This document shows positions 38,287 to 38,309 of a stretch of 38,309 nucleotides of DNA, in pieces. Within the stretch, counting starts at the first letter, position 1, and each line of letters starts with the position of its first letter. Location of the stretch: positions 1 to 38,309 of the forward strand of contig NZ_BCYU01000044.1 in the NCBI RefSeq assembly GCF_001598355.1, given 5' to 3'. The translations under genes and the position numbers were made by a program. A model generated the notes under the pieces. It ran no database searches. It saw only the letters and a program-made list of their open reading frames with translations, and was not told where the DNA came from. This DNA is from Sphingomonas asaccharolytica NBRC 15499 (lineage in GTDB: Bacteria; Pseudomonadota; Alphaproteobacteria; Sphingomonadales; Sphingomonadaceae).

Positions 38287-38309
38287 AGGGCGCGAACCGC
38301 TGGCTGCCC

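Overview
The window reads as chromosomal DNA of a high-GC alphaproteobacterium, most likely a sphingomonad (Sphingomonas or a close relative). The reasons are three TonB-dependent receptors in 38 kb, the gene set DUF2946 / TonB receptor / PepSY, GTG and TTG starts, AAGGGG-type ribosome binding sites, a short HisG, secreted S9 peptidases, and palindromic intergenic repeats. No phage, transposase, integrase, CRISPR array, rRNA or tRNA was seen.

Layout, left to right. (1) 167-4992: recN, a small membrane protein, a small exported protein and NAD-dependent DNA ligase ligA. (2) 5143-7843: a large single-gene TonB-dependent receptor closed by a strong terminator. (3) 7889-11934, minus strand: an operon of DUF2946 protein, TonB receptor and PepSY membrane protein, divergent from a LytS/AlgZ-type histidine kinase and LytTR response regulator pair (12055-14009). 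(4) 14015-15083: a phosphoenolpyruvate mutase/isocitrate lyase family gene between two different palindromic repeats. (5) 15088-19905, minus strand: pyrE and two tandem exported S9 prolyl oligopeptidases. (6) 19939-25765, minus strand: hisG-hisD-nusB-DUF4169-thiL-hppA, with terminator hairpins after hppA. (7) 25930-27659: a DUF2332 protein and a methylguanine-DNA methyltransferase. (8) 27771-32581: a cobalamin riboswitch followed by an overlapping btuB-btuF-btuC-btuD operon for vitamin B12 uptake. (9) 32573-38218: a LysR regulator divergent from mmsA, a fatty acid hydroxylase/sterol desaturase, a membrane AraC regulator, and an acyl-CoA dehydrogenase closely resembling isobutyryl-CoA dehydrogenase. 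mmsA and the last gene are both valine catabolism steps.

Much of the window is housekeeping. The parts most worth a second look are the B12 operon, with an apparent ribosome-site-masking hairpin and a TTG start in btuF; the DUF2946/TonB/PepSY operon facing a two-component system; the palindromic repeats; and the small DUF4169 gene between nusB and thiL. I did not find clear evidence of a wholly new system. The long antisense reading frames are coding shadows caused by high GC. All family assignments come from reading motifs by eye; no database search was run.
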